Shown one piece after another: positions 11,291 through 22,604 of a stretch of DNA of 64,000 nt. A program made the position numbers and the translations under genes. Source of the stretch: Silene latifolia (lineage: Eukaryota > Streptophyta > Magnoliopsida > Caryophyllales > Caryophyllaceae); the NCBI RefSeq assembly GCF_048544455.1, contig NC_133536.1, positions 42,032,152-42,096,151 of the forward strand, in the 5' to 3' direction. Positions within the stretch are counted from its first letter, which is position 1. Each line of letters opens with the position of its first letter. The notes beneath the pieces were generated by a model, which was not told where the DNA came from, ran no database searches, and saw only the letters and a program-made list of their open reading frames with translations.

Positions 11291-12392
11291 TTAGAAGACG
11301 TGCACCAAATCGTTATTGTTCGTTGGTTAATTAATGTTGATTATTGTTATATAACTCGAGTAGAAGCGATTTAATCGTATTACATGCATATTGAACCGTC
11401 ATAAAGCGATAAATGGGCGAATAAATAAAGCATTAGAAGTTATGGTTATTTACGATGTCGGAATCGATTGATATACAAAATTCGAATTAGAGACGGTTGA
11501 AAGCAAAAGAAAACAAAATCTGAAAAATAAAGAGAAATATGTACAAAGGACAAATTCCAGGGACTTGACATGGATGAATCGAGTCTCTAAAATCCGGGTT
11601 TGAATTTGTGACGAAAACCCGCAAATATTAGTTACAAGGGAATTAAGTCGGAAATTGAAAAGGATTGATAAAACACACGTTTTATAAACTGAAAATATGA
11701 GATTTGGAAGAATAAAGAAAGGAAATGAAATGAAACAAGGAGACGGATACTCGAGGAAGAACAAGAAGAGGAGCAACAGAGAAGCAACCTCTCGCAGAGG
11801 CGCAGCAAATGTTGCGACTATTCCAGTAGGCGCGTCTGTTGATGTGTTTCTTCTAGGTCGTCTTTCACTGCTGTTTTGAAAAATAGGTTTGAAAGGATGA
11901 TTTTGAAAACGATTTTGAGCATACTTGTGATATAAATTCGTACATTAATTAATACAAAATAAAATACAATAAAAAATTGGGATTTACACCCTCATACTTA
12001 CGTGTTTGACGAAGCGAGATTAACTAAGTTGTCATTTTAGTGATTGCTCGACTCGATGTAATATGAAAGTGCCCTCTTAAGAGGATTTAGAACAAATTGA
12101 TTGAGTTGATTAAAGTGTAGTGGTCAAATGACTCAGTCATGCAACATGACTGGTACTCAGAATGATCTGAGCTTACGTGCATGGTCGCGTAAAGCAAGCA
12201 CATAGGCGTCCAAAAGTAAGAGCGCGGTCTTAGAATGCAAAGGGAGAAGAGAACAGTGGTCACTCGCGTGAGAAATATGTGAGGCGGATGCCTATATTTA
12301 TACTAATCACGTGAAGTTATTATGGTTAAAGTAGAATTAGGAAATAAGTCCGGAAGAAATCTGAAAACTGGAGAAAAGGCAGCCCAGGAAGA

Positions 12393-12445
12393 GGCGCAGC
12401 AGGAACTGCGACCCTTCCAAGAGGCGCAACATCTGCTGCGTTCTC
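12393..12445. repeat. CGCAGCA-type palindrome pair
   Basis: Two adjacent imperfect palindromes (GGCGCAGCAGGAACTGCG and GGCGCAACATCTGCTGCG) separated by about 15 bp. Same word family as at 11264 and 11799. Confidence 0.7.
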
Positions 12446-12492
12446 TCTTGGGCAGTTTCCTCCTCAGCAAGGAAGATTCCCGTGGTTTAATA

Positions 12493-12927
12493 AGACCTGG
12501 AAAAATGAGTCAACGGGTCGGGATCGGGTCGGGCCAAATCGGGTCGAGCCAGTTCGGGTCTCTCATTGTTTTCGGGTTAATTCGGATCGGGACGGGTCAT
12601 TTCGGGTTTCGGGTTTGTTGGTCGGGTCTGTTTCGGGTCAAGCGGGTCGGGTTGTTTCAGGTCGGGTCATTTTCGGGTCAATGAATTATAGAGAAATAGC
12701 CATTTCAAGTCTTTTCGGTTCAATTAGAGTTATATTTTGTCGGGTCATTTTCGGGTTTGGTGGTTTCAGATCGTGTCATTTTCGGGTCGGGTCAGTTACG
12801 AGTCAAAAAAGCTCGGGTCCATTCGGGTTTTCGGATCATATTAGCGTGATGTAGTTCGGGTCACGTAGGGTCTCGGGTCATTCTTTTCGGGTCGGGTCAA
12901 TCGGGTCGGGTTGCTTTTGCCAGGTCT
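12493..12927. mobile_element. GGGTC-rich MITE-like insert in LTR
   Basis: Starts AGACCTGG and ends CCAGGTCT; the interior is a long run of CGGGTC/TTCGGGTC words. GGGTC-rich elements with AGACCTGGCAAAA-type ends are familiar non-autonomous DNA elements in plants. A TSD was not convincing (TTTAAT-like on both sides), so the boundaries are provisional. Confidence 0.5.
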
Positions 12928-13440
12928 AGTTTTAATTAGGAATTAAGGAAGATGTATGCTTCCTTATTCCGCAAGGTAGATATATTCGTGATAAAAGATA
13001 AAATTTGGGAATAATACTCCGGAAAATTCCAGCATTTCTGACTCGGTTTTAAGACGGTTTAGAAAATGGAAGCGGTTTTTGCCCCGAACTCCAAATGAAC
13101 TCTAATTAGTGTCAAAACGACCGTATCGGCGCGTAGATTATGACCATGAAGTTGACTCGGCGTTTTGAGCTATCACGTGTCGACGAAATTATGAAATTTC
13201 ATAAATCGCTCCGCGTGATCAAACATGCGGCTCAATCATCACCGGGTGGTTCGCAGGAGATGCAGAAACGAGGTGTCTACACATTTAAATTAAAATATCC
13301 ATCGACGACGCCCATTCGACGTCGTAAAATGAGCTACAAATAATGAAAATGCCAACTGATGAATACATGTCGTCCTATCATCATCGGGTGTTTGACGGGT
13401 TTTCTATAAATGCCAATTTCGACAGATACAGGTATCTACA

Positions 13441-13873
13441 TTGTTCATTAATGCATTAGTGTAACTCATCTCATGGACAAATGATCAAATTGTTAAAAAA
13501 AATATAAAAAAATGAGAAAAAGAAATGTGGGAGGTTTAAAAAAAAATAATAACAAGTTTTGGTCCGTGCAAAAAAATGCATGGATTTGCCTTTAATGTTC
13601 TGATATACAAAATAAGTTTTAATATATTAACGAATTTAATTTAGTGCCGCAAAATATGAGTATGTTATATAAGGACATTTTTATAAAAAGAATTGAATTA
13701 ATTTGATAAATAAATTAACATCATTTAAAGGTGTATATATTTAATGAACATAACATTATTTAATATTATAGTTAAATTAATAAAAAGAGTAAGAGAAATA
13801 TTATATTTATTGGGTAGATTATACTTATTAATTATCATATAATATCACCAATGTTAATATAATAATTAATAAA
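13441..13873. other. AT-rich spacer, nothing recognised
   Basis: No long frame or known repeat seen. Ends with ATTAATAAA at 13865-13873, the left TSD of the next element. Confidence 0.6.
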
Positions 13874-14846
13874 GAGTTTCTTTGTCAAACACAACCTTTA
13901 AAAAAAAAATTTCAAAACACTACCTTTAAAAAAAAGTTTGTAAAACACAACCTTTAATAATTTTTTTTTGTCAAACACGACATTGTGGTTGGAGTACTCA
14001 ACATTTTGCAATGGGGTAAGTTTCAGTAGATGTTTGAGATAGTAAACGAGGTCGGTTTGAGGTGTTCTTGGACTCGTTGGAAAGGTGGAAATATAAGCAT
14101 TTCAGGGGTCTATTGCTGTGTAAAGTAAGGCTGGCCGGAGAGTGTAATTGTAAAATGAGTGGTCATGGGGTTTTCCGTGGGTCTTTAAATGGGGTTAGGA
14201 TGTTTTGTATGGTCTGAAATTTGGTATGTAGGTAGAGCGGAGTGTAAGGTAGGTCGTAGTTATGTTATTTGTGATGGTTGTTGGTTGCAAGTGGTGGTCT
14301 GAGGTGAGCGAATTGACCCACAAAAGAAATCCTACTTTGACTTTCTTCTGATTGTTTTTTTTACCTCCAATTCACTCACCTCGAACCACCACTTGCAACC
14401 AACAACCACCACAAACAACACAACTAAGACCTACCTTGCACTCCCCTCTTCCTACATACCAATTTTAGACTACACAAAGCATCATAACCCCATTAGAAGA
14501 CCCACTAACCCTCCCCCTCCCCCCCCCCCCCCTCCACCGACTACTCGTTGTAAACCAAGACTTATAGCTACCCTCTCTGACCAGCCTCACTTTACACAGT
14601 AATAGACCCCACATAAGACCATCTTTGAACATCGTGTTGATAACCCCTGGAAAGCCTGTATTTCCACCTTTCCAACGAGTCTAAGAACACATCAAAGCGA
14701 CCTCGTTTTCTATCTCAAATATCGACCGAAAGGTACCTCATTGCAAAATGCCGAGTCCTTTGGCCAAAATGTCGTGTTTGACAAAAAAAATTATTAAAGG
14801 TGATGCTTGGAAAAAAAAAATTAAAGGTTGTGTTTGACAAAAACTC
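13874..14846. mobile_element. Mutator-type foldback MITE, 9-bp TSD
   Basis: Long inverted repeat. The left arm from 13874 (GAGTTTCTTTGTCAAACACA) pairs with the right arm ending at 14846 (TGTGTTTGACAAAAACTC). The arms of about 430 bp are similar throughout and the loop lies near 14310-14365. It is flanked by the exact 9-bp duplication ATTAATAAA (13865-13873 and 14847-14855), the size made by Mutator-like transposases. It codes for nothing; a C-run at 14516-14532 has no counterpart in the left arm. Confidence 0.85.
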
Positions 14847-15280
14847 ATTAATAAATATTAGGAGTGAGTGGTGGGAGAATTAATACTACTCAAATAAAGA
14901 GAGAGGGAAACTAAATCTTCTGAGGAGAATGTGGGATGCTTGAGAAATTAATTCCTTTTCTCTCCGTAGTTTTCAGACACCAATCGGAAGCCTTAAAATA
15001 TTTTGACTTTTATGGTAAAGGGATGTTAAAGATTATAATAAAGAATTGAAAATTTTCCATAAGTTATAAATTATGGAGTTGTTTGGTTACCATATTTTTA
15101 TAAAAATCAAGAGAAATGATAATTTCACGAAATGTAGTTCATACAAAAATATATAGGGATATTTATTTCCATTAATTAATATTTGGGTTTTCTAATATGT
15201 GATTGTCAAACTTTGTCTTTTTAAGACGTAGCGTATGTACCCTCCCTTTTTTTCAAAAAATAACTCTTGGTTGTTCATAA
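14847..15280. other. Spacer, nothing recognised
   Basis: AT-rich, no coding frame or named repeat seen. Confidence 0.5.
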
Positions 15281-15288
15281 CTCTTGAT

Positions 15289-15560
15289 TAGGGGGGTTTA
15301 CCGGTCTAAAACGTGATTGAACCGGATAAACCCACGGATCGGATAACCACTAATCTCAAGACTGGAGATCGGACCAGACCAGAACCCTTGATGTCCGGTT
15401 TTCTCCGGGTTTGAACCGGACTGATTCGACTTTAAGGTTAAATTGAGTTTTTTTTTTTAAATGTGGACCGGACTGGAGACCGGTCACCATATTTTGTTGG
15501 ATACGGAAACCGGACAGGTATATATCCGATTTGGACTGAACCATTTTTTGAACACCCCTC
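15289..15560. mobile_element. hAT-type MITE, 8-bp TSD
   Basis: 272 bp with ends TAGGGGGGTTTA and TGAACACCCCTC (imperfect TIR) between exact copies of CTCTTGAT (15281-15288 and 15561-15568). The 8-bp TSD and TAGGGG-type TIR indicate hAT. The interior is rich in CCGGAC/GACCGG words that make it foldback. Confidence 0.82.
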
Positions 15561-15960
15561 CTCTTGATTACGATTTTAAATTACGGTAATTTTAATATTT
15601 TTTTTCAAGTTGATCTTCTCTACGAGATATGTTGTTTAAAAAAATGCTTTCTAAAATCTTAACCGATATTTATGGTTGGTTAAAGTGTTTTGACCAAATA
15701 AACTTTGACTCACCGTAACTCCCGTCTATGATTTCAAAAAGTAGTGATTTTTGTTTTCGAATGCACAATACGCATTCACTTATATTTTATTCGGAAAAAA
15801 AAATTAGCATTTTCCATAACTCATAGCCAACAGTTATGAATAGTCGGGTTTTTAATTTATTTATTTTTTTGCAAAAAAGGAGGGGTATATCATAGAATAG
15901 AGAAAATGTTGAGGGATACAACCGCACAGGTAAAAAAATTCTATTAATATTTCCTGTTGG

Positions 15961-16224
15961 CCATGTTTGGTAATTAGCGGATTAATTTCAGCATAAGCAG
16001 ATTGCAAAAATAAAATATAAATAACAGATTTTTCTCAGAAGATTTGACTAGCATATTATAATTAGCTGAATTAGTTTGAGTGTTTGGTAATTGATAGATT
16101 ACGATTAGTAGGTTATTAGTTTTCTTTGTAAGATGGATTAAAATTTCCTATTTTAGAATATGCTGGGGTAAGCAGCATATTGTAAAATAGGATATTGACC
16201 CAAATATGTTGTTTACCAAACAGA
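15961..16224. mobile_element. Possible MITE with TGTTTGGTAA ends
   Basis: CCATGTTTGGTAAT at the left and GTTTACCAAACAG at the right are inverted copies, about 260 bp apart, with AT-rich non-coding sequence between. No TSD established. Confidence 0.42.
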
Positions 16225-16479
16225 TATTGATTGGTCAAATATACTAATACAGTCTTATATGATAAAAATCGGTGACCTCTTATTCACTAACATCTTTCAC
16301 ATTTCCTAAACTGGTAAGTCACAATAATCTTTTACTTTCCTTATTTGTCTATCATTTGTGGTTAATATCACATGTAACCCCCACATACTCTCTCCTACTT
16401 TCATTTTCCTCCACATGTTACCATTCCATTAAATATTTGTCGAAAATTAATGTGGAAGAAGATAGAGAATAGAAAAAAG

Positions 16480-17600
16480 TAAAACGGCCAAACTCCCAAA
16501 TTGGTAAAAAAAGTTGAAAGTGTTGGACAAATTGGTAAAAAATAAAAAGAGTAGCATGTTAGACAAATTGGTAAGAAAAATAGCATATTGGACAAGTTGG
16601 TGAAAAAAAAAGTTGATTAAGTGATTTAGGTCAAAATAAATAAATAATATTAAATATCTTTTCTTTATGTTTTAATCGTAAATAATATATATCGAGTCGG
16701 GTCGGTCGAACCATTTCGGATTTGGGTCATTTTTTGGTCTATTATTATCAAGTATAATGGGACAATGGTTAATTTACAATCATAGACATTCGCGTAGGGT
16801 CATATTGATTCACATCCATTCGGATAACGGGTCATGATGGGATCCTCAGTTCAGGTCTTGGTGTCATGTCAATTTGATTAAATCCTTCGGTCAAGTTAGT
16901 TCGGCTAAGTTTTTTTAATATAGTCTCTGGTTAGTGGTTAATATAAATTTTGGGTAGAGAAAATAACTAATGATTTTTTATACTATTTTTATAGTCTTTG
17001 GTTAATATCAAAATAATTGGCCCGACTTGAAAGACAATATCCGAGTTGACATGACATCCGAACTGAGGAGCCAAGAATAACCCGTAACTCCAATTGATAT
17101 TAACCAATATGACCCGACACGAATGTTTATCGTTGTAAATTAACCAGCATTGCCCCTAATAAACTTTATAATAATAGTCCCGAAAATGACCAAAGTTAGA
17201 AATGGTCCGACACGACTGGAACTTATCCGAGTTCTAGTAAACCCGAAAATGATCCGACCCAAACTCAACCTAATTAAACCAAATGAATCGTAAATGTAAT
17301 TTCAAGTCAAAATAAATTTAAGTCGAGAATATATTAAGGGTCAAAATATTTTCCGCATATATTACTTACTATATGTTCATTAATAAAAGTTCTTTTTATA
17401 ATATTATTTATAGATTTTGGCCTAAATATCACTTAATGAAACAATTTTTACCAATTTATCACTTAATCAACATTTTTTTACCAATTTGTCCAATATGCTA
17501 TTTTTTTTTTACCAATTTGTCCAACATGCTACTTTTTTTTACCAATTTGTCCAAGACTCTCTACTTTTTTTACCTATTTGGGAGTTGGTTGAAATAAAAC
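16480..17600. mobile_element. 1.1-kb foldback element
   Basis: The left arm (from AACTCCCAAATTGGTAAAA at about 16490) is the inverse of the right arm (ending TTTTACCTATTTGGGAGTT at about 17587). The outer 150 bp of each arm is built of repeated ACCAATTTGTCCAA words with T/A runs. The inner parts pair over a further few hundred bp (a GATCCTCAGTTC-type segment near 16850 against GAACTGAGGAGCC near 17060). No ORF of note. TSD not resolved. Confidence 0.7.
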
Positions 17601-17960
17601 ACTTGAATATGCTAAAAATCTTATAATTCCCGCATCAATCAAAGCGATCCCTTAAGAGCAATTGCAATGGAGATTTTTTTGCATTGGGTTTGTAAATAAG
17701 GACTTTAAAAAAAATTTGTCCATTACAAGATAAAGTTTGTCCTTAAACTAACAAACTAGGTTCTTCAAAAAATAAGAAAAGTTGACAAACAGACGGAAGT
17801 TGACGCGTGAATGGTACGTAGCAAGGACTATACTGCGTGTGAAATAAACATGTTGGATTCCACAAACAAACAAATTAAGAGTGAGTCTCACGTCCATTAA
17901 GATTGCATGGAAGATATTTCAATTTTCCAGAGTTTCCAGTACTCTTTAACGTCTATTTTT

Positions 17961-18330
17961 ATTAGAGTAATTAGATTTTACTCCAATTTGAAATCACCTT
18001 TTTTTTTAAATTACTCTATTTTGATTTTTTTTTTTAAAATTACTCCCTTAAGTTGCATTTTTTGCTAAAATTACTCCCTCAAGTTGCATTTTTGCTAAAA
18101 TTACTCTCTTAAGTCGCATTTTTTTCCTTAAATTGTTTCAAAACTCACAATTTAAGTTACTTATTTACTCTATTTTTGAAACCCCCCCCCCCCCTCCCTA
18201 AATTTGTCTCCATAGTTATATCTTTCAAAATAACTTAAGGAAGTAATTTTAGCAAAAAAAATTTAAAAGGGAGTAATTTTAAAAACGTTGATTTCAAAAG
18301 GGAGTAAAATCTAATTTTACTCATTTTATT
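17961..18330. mobile_element. Nested foldback MITE
   Basis: AGTAATTAGATTTTACTCC near 17965 is the inverse of GGGAGTAAAATCTAATTTTACT near 18301-18322. Repeated AAATTACTCCCT words fill both arms, with a C-run at 18182-18198 in the loop. TSD not determined. Confidence 0.6.
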
Positions 18331-18419
18331 ATTAATGTTTCCAGACTTTTGTAGTTTTTATAACGTCAAATTTTTAAAATCCAAGTTGTTAATTTTTTTT
18401 CAAATTTATCATGTGTTTA

Positions 18420-18429
18420 ATATAAATAG
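18420..18429 (+). promoter_or_regulatory. TATA box of Harbinger ORF1
   Basis: ATATAAATAG about 60 bp before the ATG at 18489. Confidence 0.5.
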
Positions 18430-18488
18430 ACAACAGATTTTATGTATGTATTCAATATCTACTTCTTTTTTATACCATCTAAAATATT

Positions 18489-19621
18489 ATGGGAGAAAAT
18501 CTAAGAAATAATACTATAAATTTAAATATCCCATCATCTCAAAACTCCCTAAATTCACAAAATACCCAAAACTCACAAAATACCTCATATTATCAATTTC
18601 AAAATCCTCAAAATACCCCAATTTTTCATAATTTACCATACGTTGGTTTACCAAATATGCAAATTCGAAATATACATCCTAATGTTCAAAATACACTCAA
18701 TTCACAAATGAGAATGCTCAATGCGGCGGGACTGTATAATAGAGTTTGTTAATCCGGCTATTGTTAGTCCAAGAGTAACACCTCCATCTATCTCAAATAC
18801 ATCGATTCCAATCTCCGATTCATCACCACTTAATTCCATAGACTTATCTCAAAACAGTTTAGATAACATTGTCATCGATAAACAAAAAATGATGAAGGTA
18901 ATAAAAGGGAAAGAGTTACATGATCTATGGAAGAGGATAAAGTTTTAATAAAGCCTTGGTTGACGATCTCCGACGATCCTAAAATCGGAAAAAATCAAAA
19001 AGATGAACAATTTTGGAAAAGAATCATTGAATATTACAATGAAAATAATGAAATCAGGAGTTTGAGATTGGTTGGGCATGTTAAAGATCGTTGGCATAGG
19101 TGTATCGATGATGTTAATGAGTTTATTGAGATATATAATCGGATTCATAATGAGTACCAAAGTGGATGGTCGGATGATCAACTCAAAGAAGCAACATTTG
19201 AAGAATGGAGTAAGGTTAAGAAGCGTAAGTTTCAATACATACATATTTGGAATATAAGTAATGAGAATGCCAAGTGAAATGCGGCAAAAGAAGAAGAGGC
19301 ATATTCGGGTTCTAAAAGATTATCATCTAGCATGGAGGGGCAATCTTCTGCTACTCACCCTATGGGTACAAAAGCGGCGAAGGCAAGAAAAAAAAGATAA
19401 GGAAAAGGTGGAACTTGACCAACTTATTGAGATTTTCTCCTATACAAGGAACTTCAACAAGAGAGAATCAAAGCCATAAAAGAGTTAATTAGAACCTAGA
19501 AAACCGTTCAATGGCGCAAGATCTAGCGATGCTAAATACTGATATTACCAACTATACAGATGAAGCTAAAGCGGTTCATCGCAAAATGTGTGCCGAAATC
19601 AAAGCTAAATGGAATGTGTAG
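18489..19621 (+). pseudogene. Harbinger ORF1, Myb/SANT-like DNA-binding protein
   Basis: Begins MGENLRNNTINLN with an Asn/Gln-rich N-terminus (SQNTQNSQNTSYYQFQNPQN). It shifts frame at about 18720 and again near 18930, where the trihelix-like domain appears (EEDKVLIKPWLTISDDP, then DEQFWKRIIEYYNE and VKDRWHRCIDDVNEF). That is the signature of the PIF/Harbinger accessory protein that assists the transposase in binding the element ends. The tail (KKRKF...WNI, then a Ser/Lys-rich stretch AAKEEEAYSGSKR and a C-terminal RKMCAEIKAKWNV near 19585-19620) follows in other frames. Two or more frameshifts and a stop: not functional. Immediately upstream of the transposase, same strand. Confidence 0.82.
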
Positions 19622-19901
19622 TGTCTTTATGCACTACAAAGTATTATTTTTTTGTTGTAGTAGTTAATTTAAAATAATTGTTTTGAGGTACTTTTAATGT
19701 TTTTTTTAATGTTCTTTTTTTTGTTTCGTATGTTTATTCTTGTACTTCTAATGTTTATTTTTTCTTTTTAGATGTATTCTTGCATGAATTATTTAAATTA
19801 AGTTGTAGTTTTTAAACCATTATAAAAAGTAGCCGTTACAAAAAAAATAACCGTTATAAAAAAAATTAGCCGTTGTAAAACTAGCCGTAATAAAACATGT
19901 T

Positions 19902-19912
19902 TATTTATAGGG
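19902..19912 (+). promoter_or_regulatory. TATA box of Harbinger transposase
   Basis: TTTATTTATAG about 90 bp before the ATG at 20000, followed by a CT-rich leader. AGCCGTTA/ACCGTTA words recur just upstream (19830-19880). Confidence 0.5.
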
Positions 19913-19999
19913 AATAGTAAAGTATGAATTTTGCTCACAACTCTCATTCATTTTTTCCCTTCTCTTACTACATAACATTATTCTCTCTAATACTACAAA

Positions 20000-21116
20000 A
20001 TGTCTCTACTTTATAACAATAATGATGATGATTTAGAAGCAATTGTCATCTTATTTCTAATTGATGAGCTAAACGATGACATGGACGATCAAATATATAA
20101 AATGCTAATGAAACAACAAAGGCAAGCATTAAGCCTCACGAGACAACATATTTTTCGTGATCGGGGTAGATGCTCACAATCGCCTCTTCAATGATTATTT
20201 TGCCAACAACCCTCTTTATCCCTCACAAATGTTTCGTAGAAGATTCCGCATGCAAAAAGATTTATTCCTTCGTATGTTCAAGCTTTGTCAAATCACTCTG
20301 AGTATTTCCAGCTAAGGTATGATGCATGGTGCAAAACTGGATATAGTCCAATTCAAAAATTTACTGCTGCTATTCGCCAACTTGCTTATGGATGTTCACC
20401 AGATACTTGTGACGACTATATAAAAATCGGTGAGACAACTGCAAGGGAGTGCCTAGTTTATCTTTGTCATGGGATTGTAGAGATTTTTGGTCCTCATTAT
20501 CTTAGGAGACCAACATCTGCAGACGTTGAACGTCTAATTGAAATGCATAATCAGCGCCATGGGTTTTCGGGTATGTTTTGTGACAGTCGCAATTGTTTAA
20601 TGATGTCGTACGAGTTATGCTCCAGAGGTACGTTTTACTGTTAATGAAATTGAATATACGAAAGGATACTATCTCATTGATGGTATATACCCTGAGTGGG
20701 CTACCTTTGTGAAGAGTTTTCCAACCCCTTTAGATCCAAAACAAAAACTATTTAAGAAAATGCAGGAGGCGGCAAGAAAAGATGTGGAACGAGCATTTGG
20801 AATTTTGCAAGCTTGCTGGGCAATAGTGCGCAATGCAGCAAGATTTTGGGATAGAGGAAGTTTGAGGAATATCATGTATGCTTGCATAATTATGCATAAC
20901 ATGACTGTCGAAGATGAAGGGGATCAAGTTATAAACTTTAATCCTGATATTGATGAGAGTCCTTCTATTACTTATAATCAAGGTTCTATTGAAGAATTTT
21001 GGACTACGCTTCAAAGACGTGCGGAGGTTCGTGATCGTGAGACTCATCATCAACTTAGAACGGATTTGGTTGAGTATATTTGGCAACGGTTTGGAGGGAT
21101 AGTTGAGATAAATTAA
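20000..21116 (+). pseudogene. PIF/Harbinger transposase (DDE_4 type), internal deletion
   Basis: N-terminal part from 20000; after a stop and frameshift near 20190 it continues with FRRRFRMQKDLFLRMF and AWCKTGYSPIQKFTAAIRQLAYG, then YLRRPTSADVERLIEMH. These are Harbinger landmarks. At about 20575 the sequence jumps from GMF to a stretch normally 70-80 residues downstream (NSQLFNDV, then APEVRFTVN), so the region with the first catalytic Asp is missing. After a one-base shift the C-terminus follows (GYYLIDGIYPEWATFVKSF, ARKDVERAFGILQACWAIVR, NIMYACIIMHNM). Intact relatives cut and paste their element at TTA/TAA. This copy cannot. Confidence 0.88.
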
Positions 21117-21145
21117 TTAGAATTCAAATATTTGTTAGTTTTAAA

Positions 21146-21330
21146 GGGTTTTGATATATACAACCCATTGAGTTGTATTTAAGCATTTAATATATTACAT
21201 ATTTGGTATTAAGTTAGGAATTCAAGACTAAATTATACACAACTCAATGCAATTAATGCATATTTTAAGAACTTCTTTATATATTTAGTTCCTTAAATAC
21301 AACCCATTGGGTTGTATATATCAAAACCCA
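21146..21330. mobile_element. Small MITE with 38-bp TIR
   Basis: GGGTTTTGATATATACAACC at the left and its inverse GGTTGTATATATCAAAACCC at the right, the similarity extending to about 38 bp. Flanked by TTTTAAA on both sides (21139-21145 and 21331-21337). Confidence 0.75.
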
Positions 21331-21465
21331 TTTTAAAAATATAAAAATCTAACTTTCCTTTTTTAATGATATAACCGTATTAAAATATATTTCGCTATTA
21401 AAATATGATAAAACTTAAAAATAAAAATAAAAATTTGGTGCAAATTTAAATTTGATAACTTATAC

Positions 21466-22430
21466 CTTGAATAACTCGCTTTTTCAAATCTTATACCTAA
21501 GATAACTTTCTTTAAAATCTTATACCTAAAATAACATTTTCTTGCAAACTTGATACCAAATCTCAAAAAAAGCCCTAAATTAACAATCTTACTCATCCCC
21601 CTTAAACTAAAAGAATAAGAAAACTGAAAATTTTCCCGCCTAAATGCTTTTAGCTAGAAATTGGACTTAACTTTATCTAGATATGTATTGGACCTAATAT
21701 ATGGTCTTTATGTGTCAAAGTATCTTATCAAACACCGCAGTTTTTATAGTTGGGCCAAATTTATTTTATTCATTATTATCTCATTAGTCAAATATATGTA
21801 TTTTAAATGTCGTAAATTTTCTATTTAAAACATGTGCAGATTTTACTCATATTATTAAAATCAGTGTGTGCTTTTCACTTTTTTATTCTTTAATTTTTTA
21901 ACTCCGTTTAAATTGTTACTCCGTATATTGTAAGAAAAATTACAAAAAAGTTATATGCTTCAAATGCGTAAAAATAAGCATAAGTTTTTGTAATTAAACT
22001 AAATCTTCTTTTTTTTAATCATAAACTTATTCCGAGTAAAAATGTAAAATTCGTTCTATTTTAATTCTTAGTATTTTTACACATTAACAATTGTAGATAA
22101 TTACAAATAAAATTCAAAGTTCATTTATATATTATTATTATTAGCTCTAATTGTTAAGTTATCTACACATGACATTCTAAAATACCGTGCATTCGCAAGG
22201 GCTCTATACTAGTACTAATTAAACATGATCATCCTTTCCCTCACCTATTAGCACACACATCCACGATTACCACCACTAAAAACCATCAAATTAGTAAGGG
22301 CAAAATTGTTAATTTAGGAATTTTTTTAAAGATTTGGTATCAAGTTTGGACGAAAGTATTATTTTAGATGTAAGATTTTAAAGAAAATTATCTTAGTATA
22401 AGATTTGAAAAAAGTGAGTTATTTAAAGTA
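21466..22430. mobile_element. Foldback pair surrounding a Helitron end
   Basis: About 135-bp arms: 21466-21600 (CTTATACCTAAGATAACTTT and CAAACTTGATACCAAATCT words) are the inverse of 22290-22425 (AGATTTGGTATCAAGTTTGG and AAAATTATCTTAGTATAAG). The interior is AT-rich and includes the Helitron-like end at 22181-22212. Confidence 0.65.
22181..22212 (+). mobile_element. Helitron 3' terminus
   Basis: ACCGTGCATTCGCAAGGGCT followed by CTATACTAG and then T. A short GC hairpin about 10 bp before CTAG|T is the standard Helitron 3' end, and this wording (CCGTGCA...GGGCTCTATACTAGT) is familiar in plants. The 5' TC end was not found; if it is inside the foldback the element is at most about 600 bp. Confidence 0.6.
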
Positions 22431-22604
22431 TAAACTATAAAACAATAAACTATAAAACAACAGTCAAATAATATATAGATTGTAACATAAACTATAAAAC
22501 AATAAACTAAAATTGATAACTAAATGAAAAGAATTAAATAATATAGTGTGGGTCCATTGAAGAACTTTATTTAAAGTTCTTCCATTGTGACAAAATGTTC
22601 TTAA

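Larger units (their letters stand above)
10437..13440 (-). repeat. 5' LTR of the Tat/Ogre-like element (3.0 kb)
   Basis: Bounded on the plus strand by TGTGGACAC at 10437 and, at the far end, by GTATCTACA at 13440 (minus: TGTAGATAC). These form the short terminal inverted repeat expected of an LTR. The primer site lies immediately inside. About 3 kb is usual for this lineage. It contains the CGCAGCA/TGCTGCG palindromes and a GGGTC-rich MITE-like insert at 12493-12927. The partner LTR lies outside the window, so the TSD (13441-13445, TTGTT) cannot be verified. Confidence 0.72.
17655..22600 (+). mobile_element. PIF/Harbinger element (decayed)
   Basis: Contains the two genes of this superfamily in the usual order: a Myb/SANT-like ORF1 (18489-19621) and a DDE transposase (20000-21116). 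Ends are similar inverted sequences (AGAGCAATTGCAATGG at the left; right end, inverted, GAACATTTTGTCACAATGG) next to TTAA on both sides, consistent with the 3-bp TTA/TAA duplication. About 4.95 kb, enlarged by nested MITEs (17961-18330, 21146-21330) and a foldback with a Helitron end (21466-22430). Stops and a deletion in the transposase make it non-autonomous. Confidence 0.75.

Noticed and set aside
12322..12854. 120- and 79-codon Gly/Ser/Arg-rich frames
   Set aside because: Translation of GGGTC-rich low-complexity sequence inside an LTR.
14393..14602. 69-codon Thr/Pro-rich frame
   Set aside because: Lies in an arm of the foldback element; the proline run comes from a C-run.
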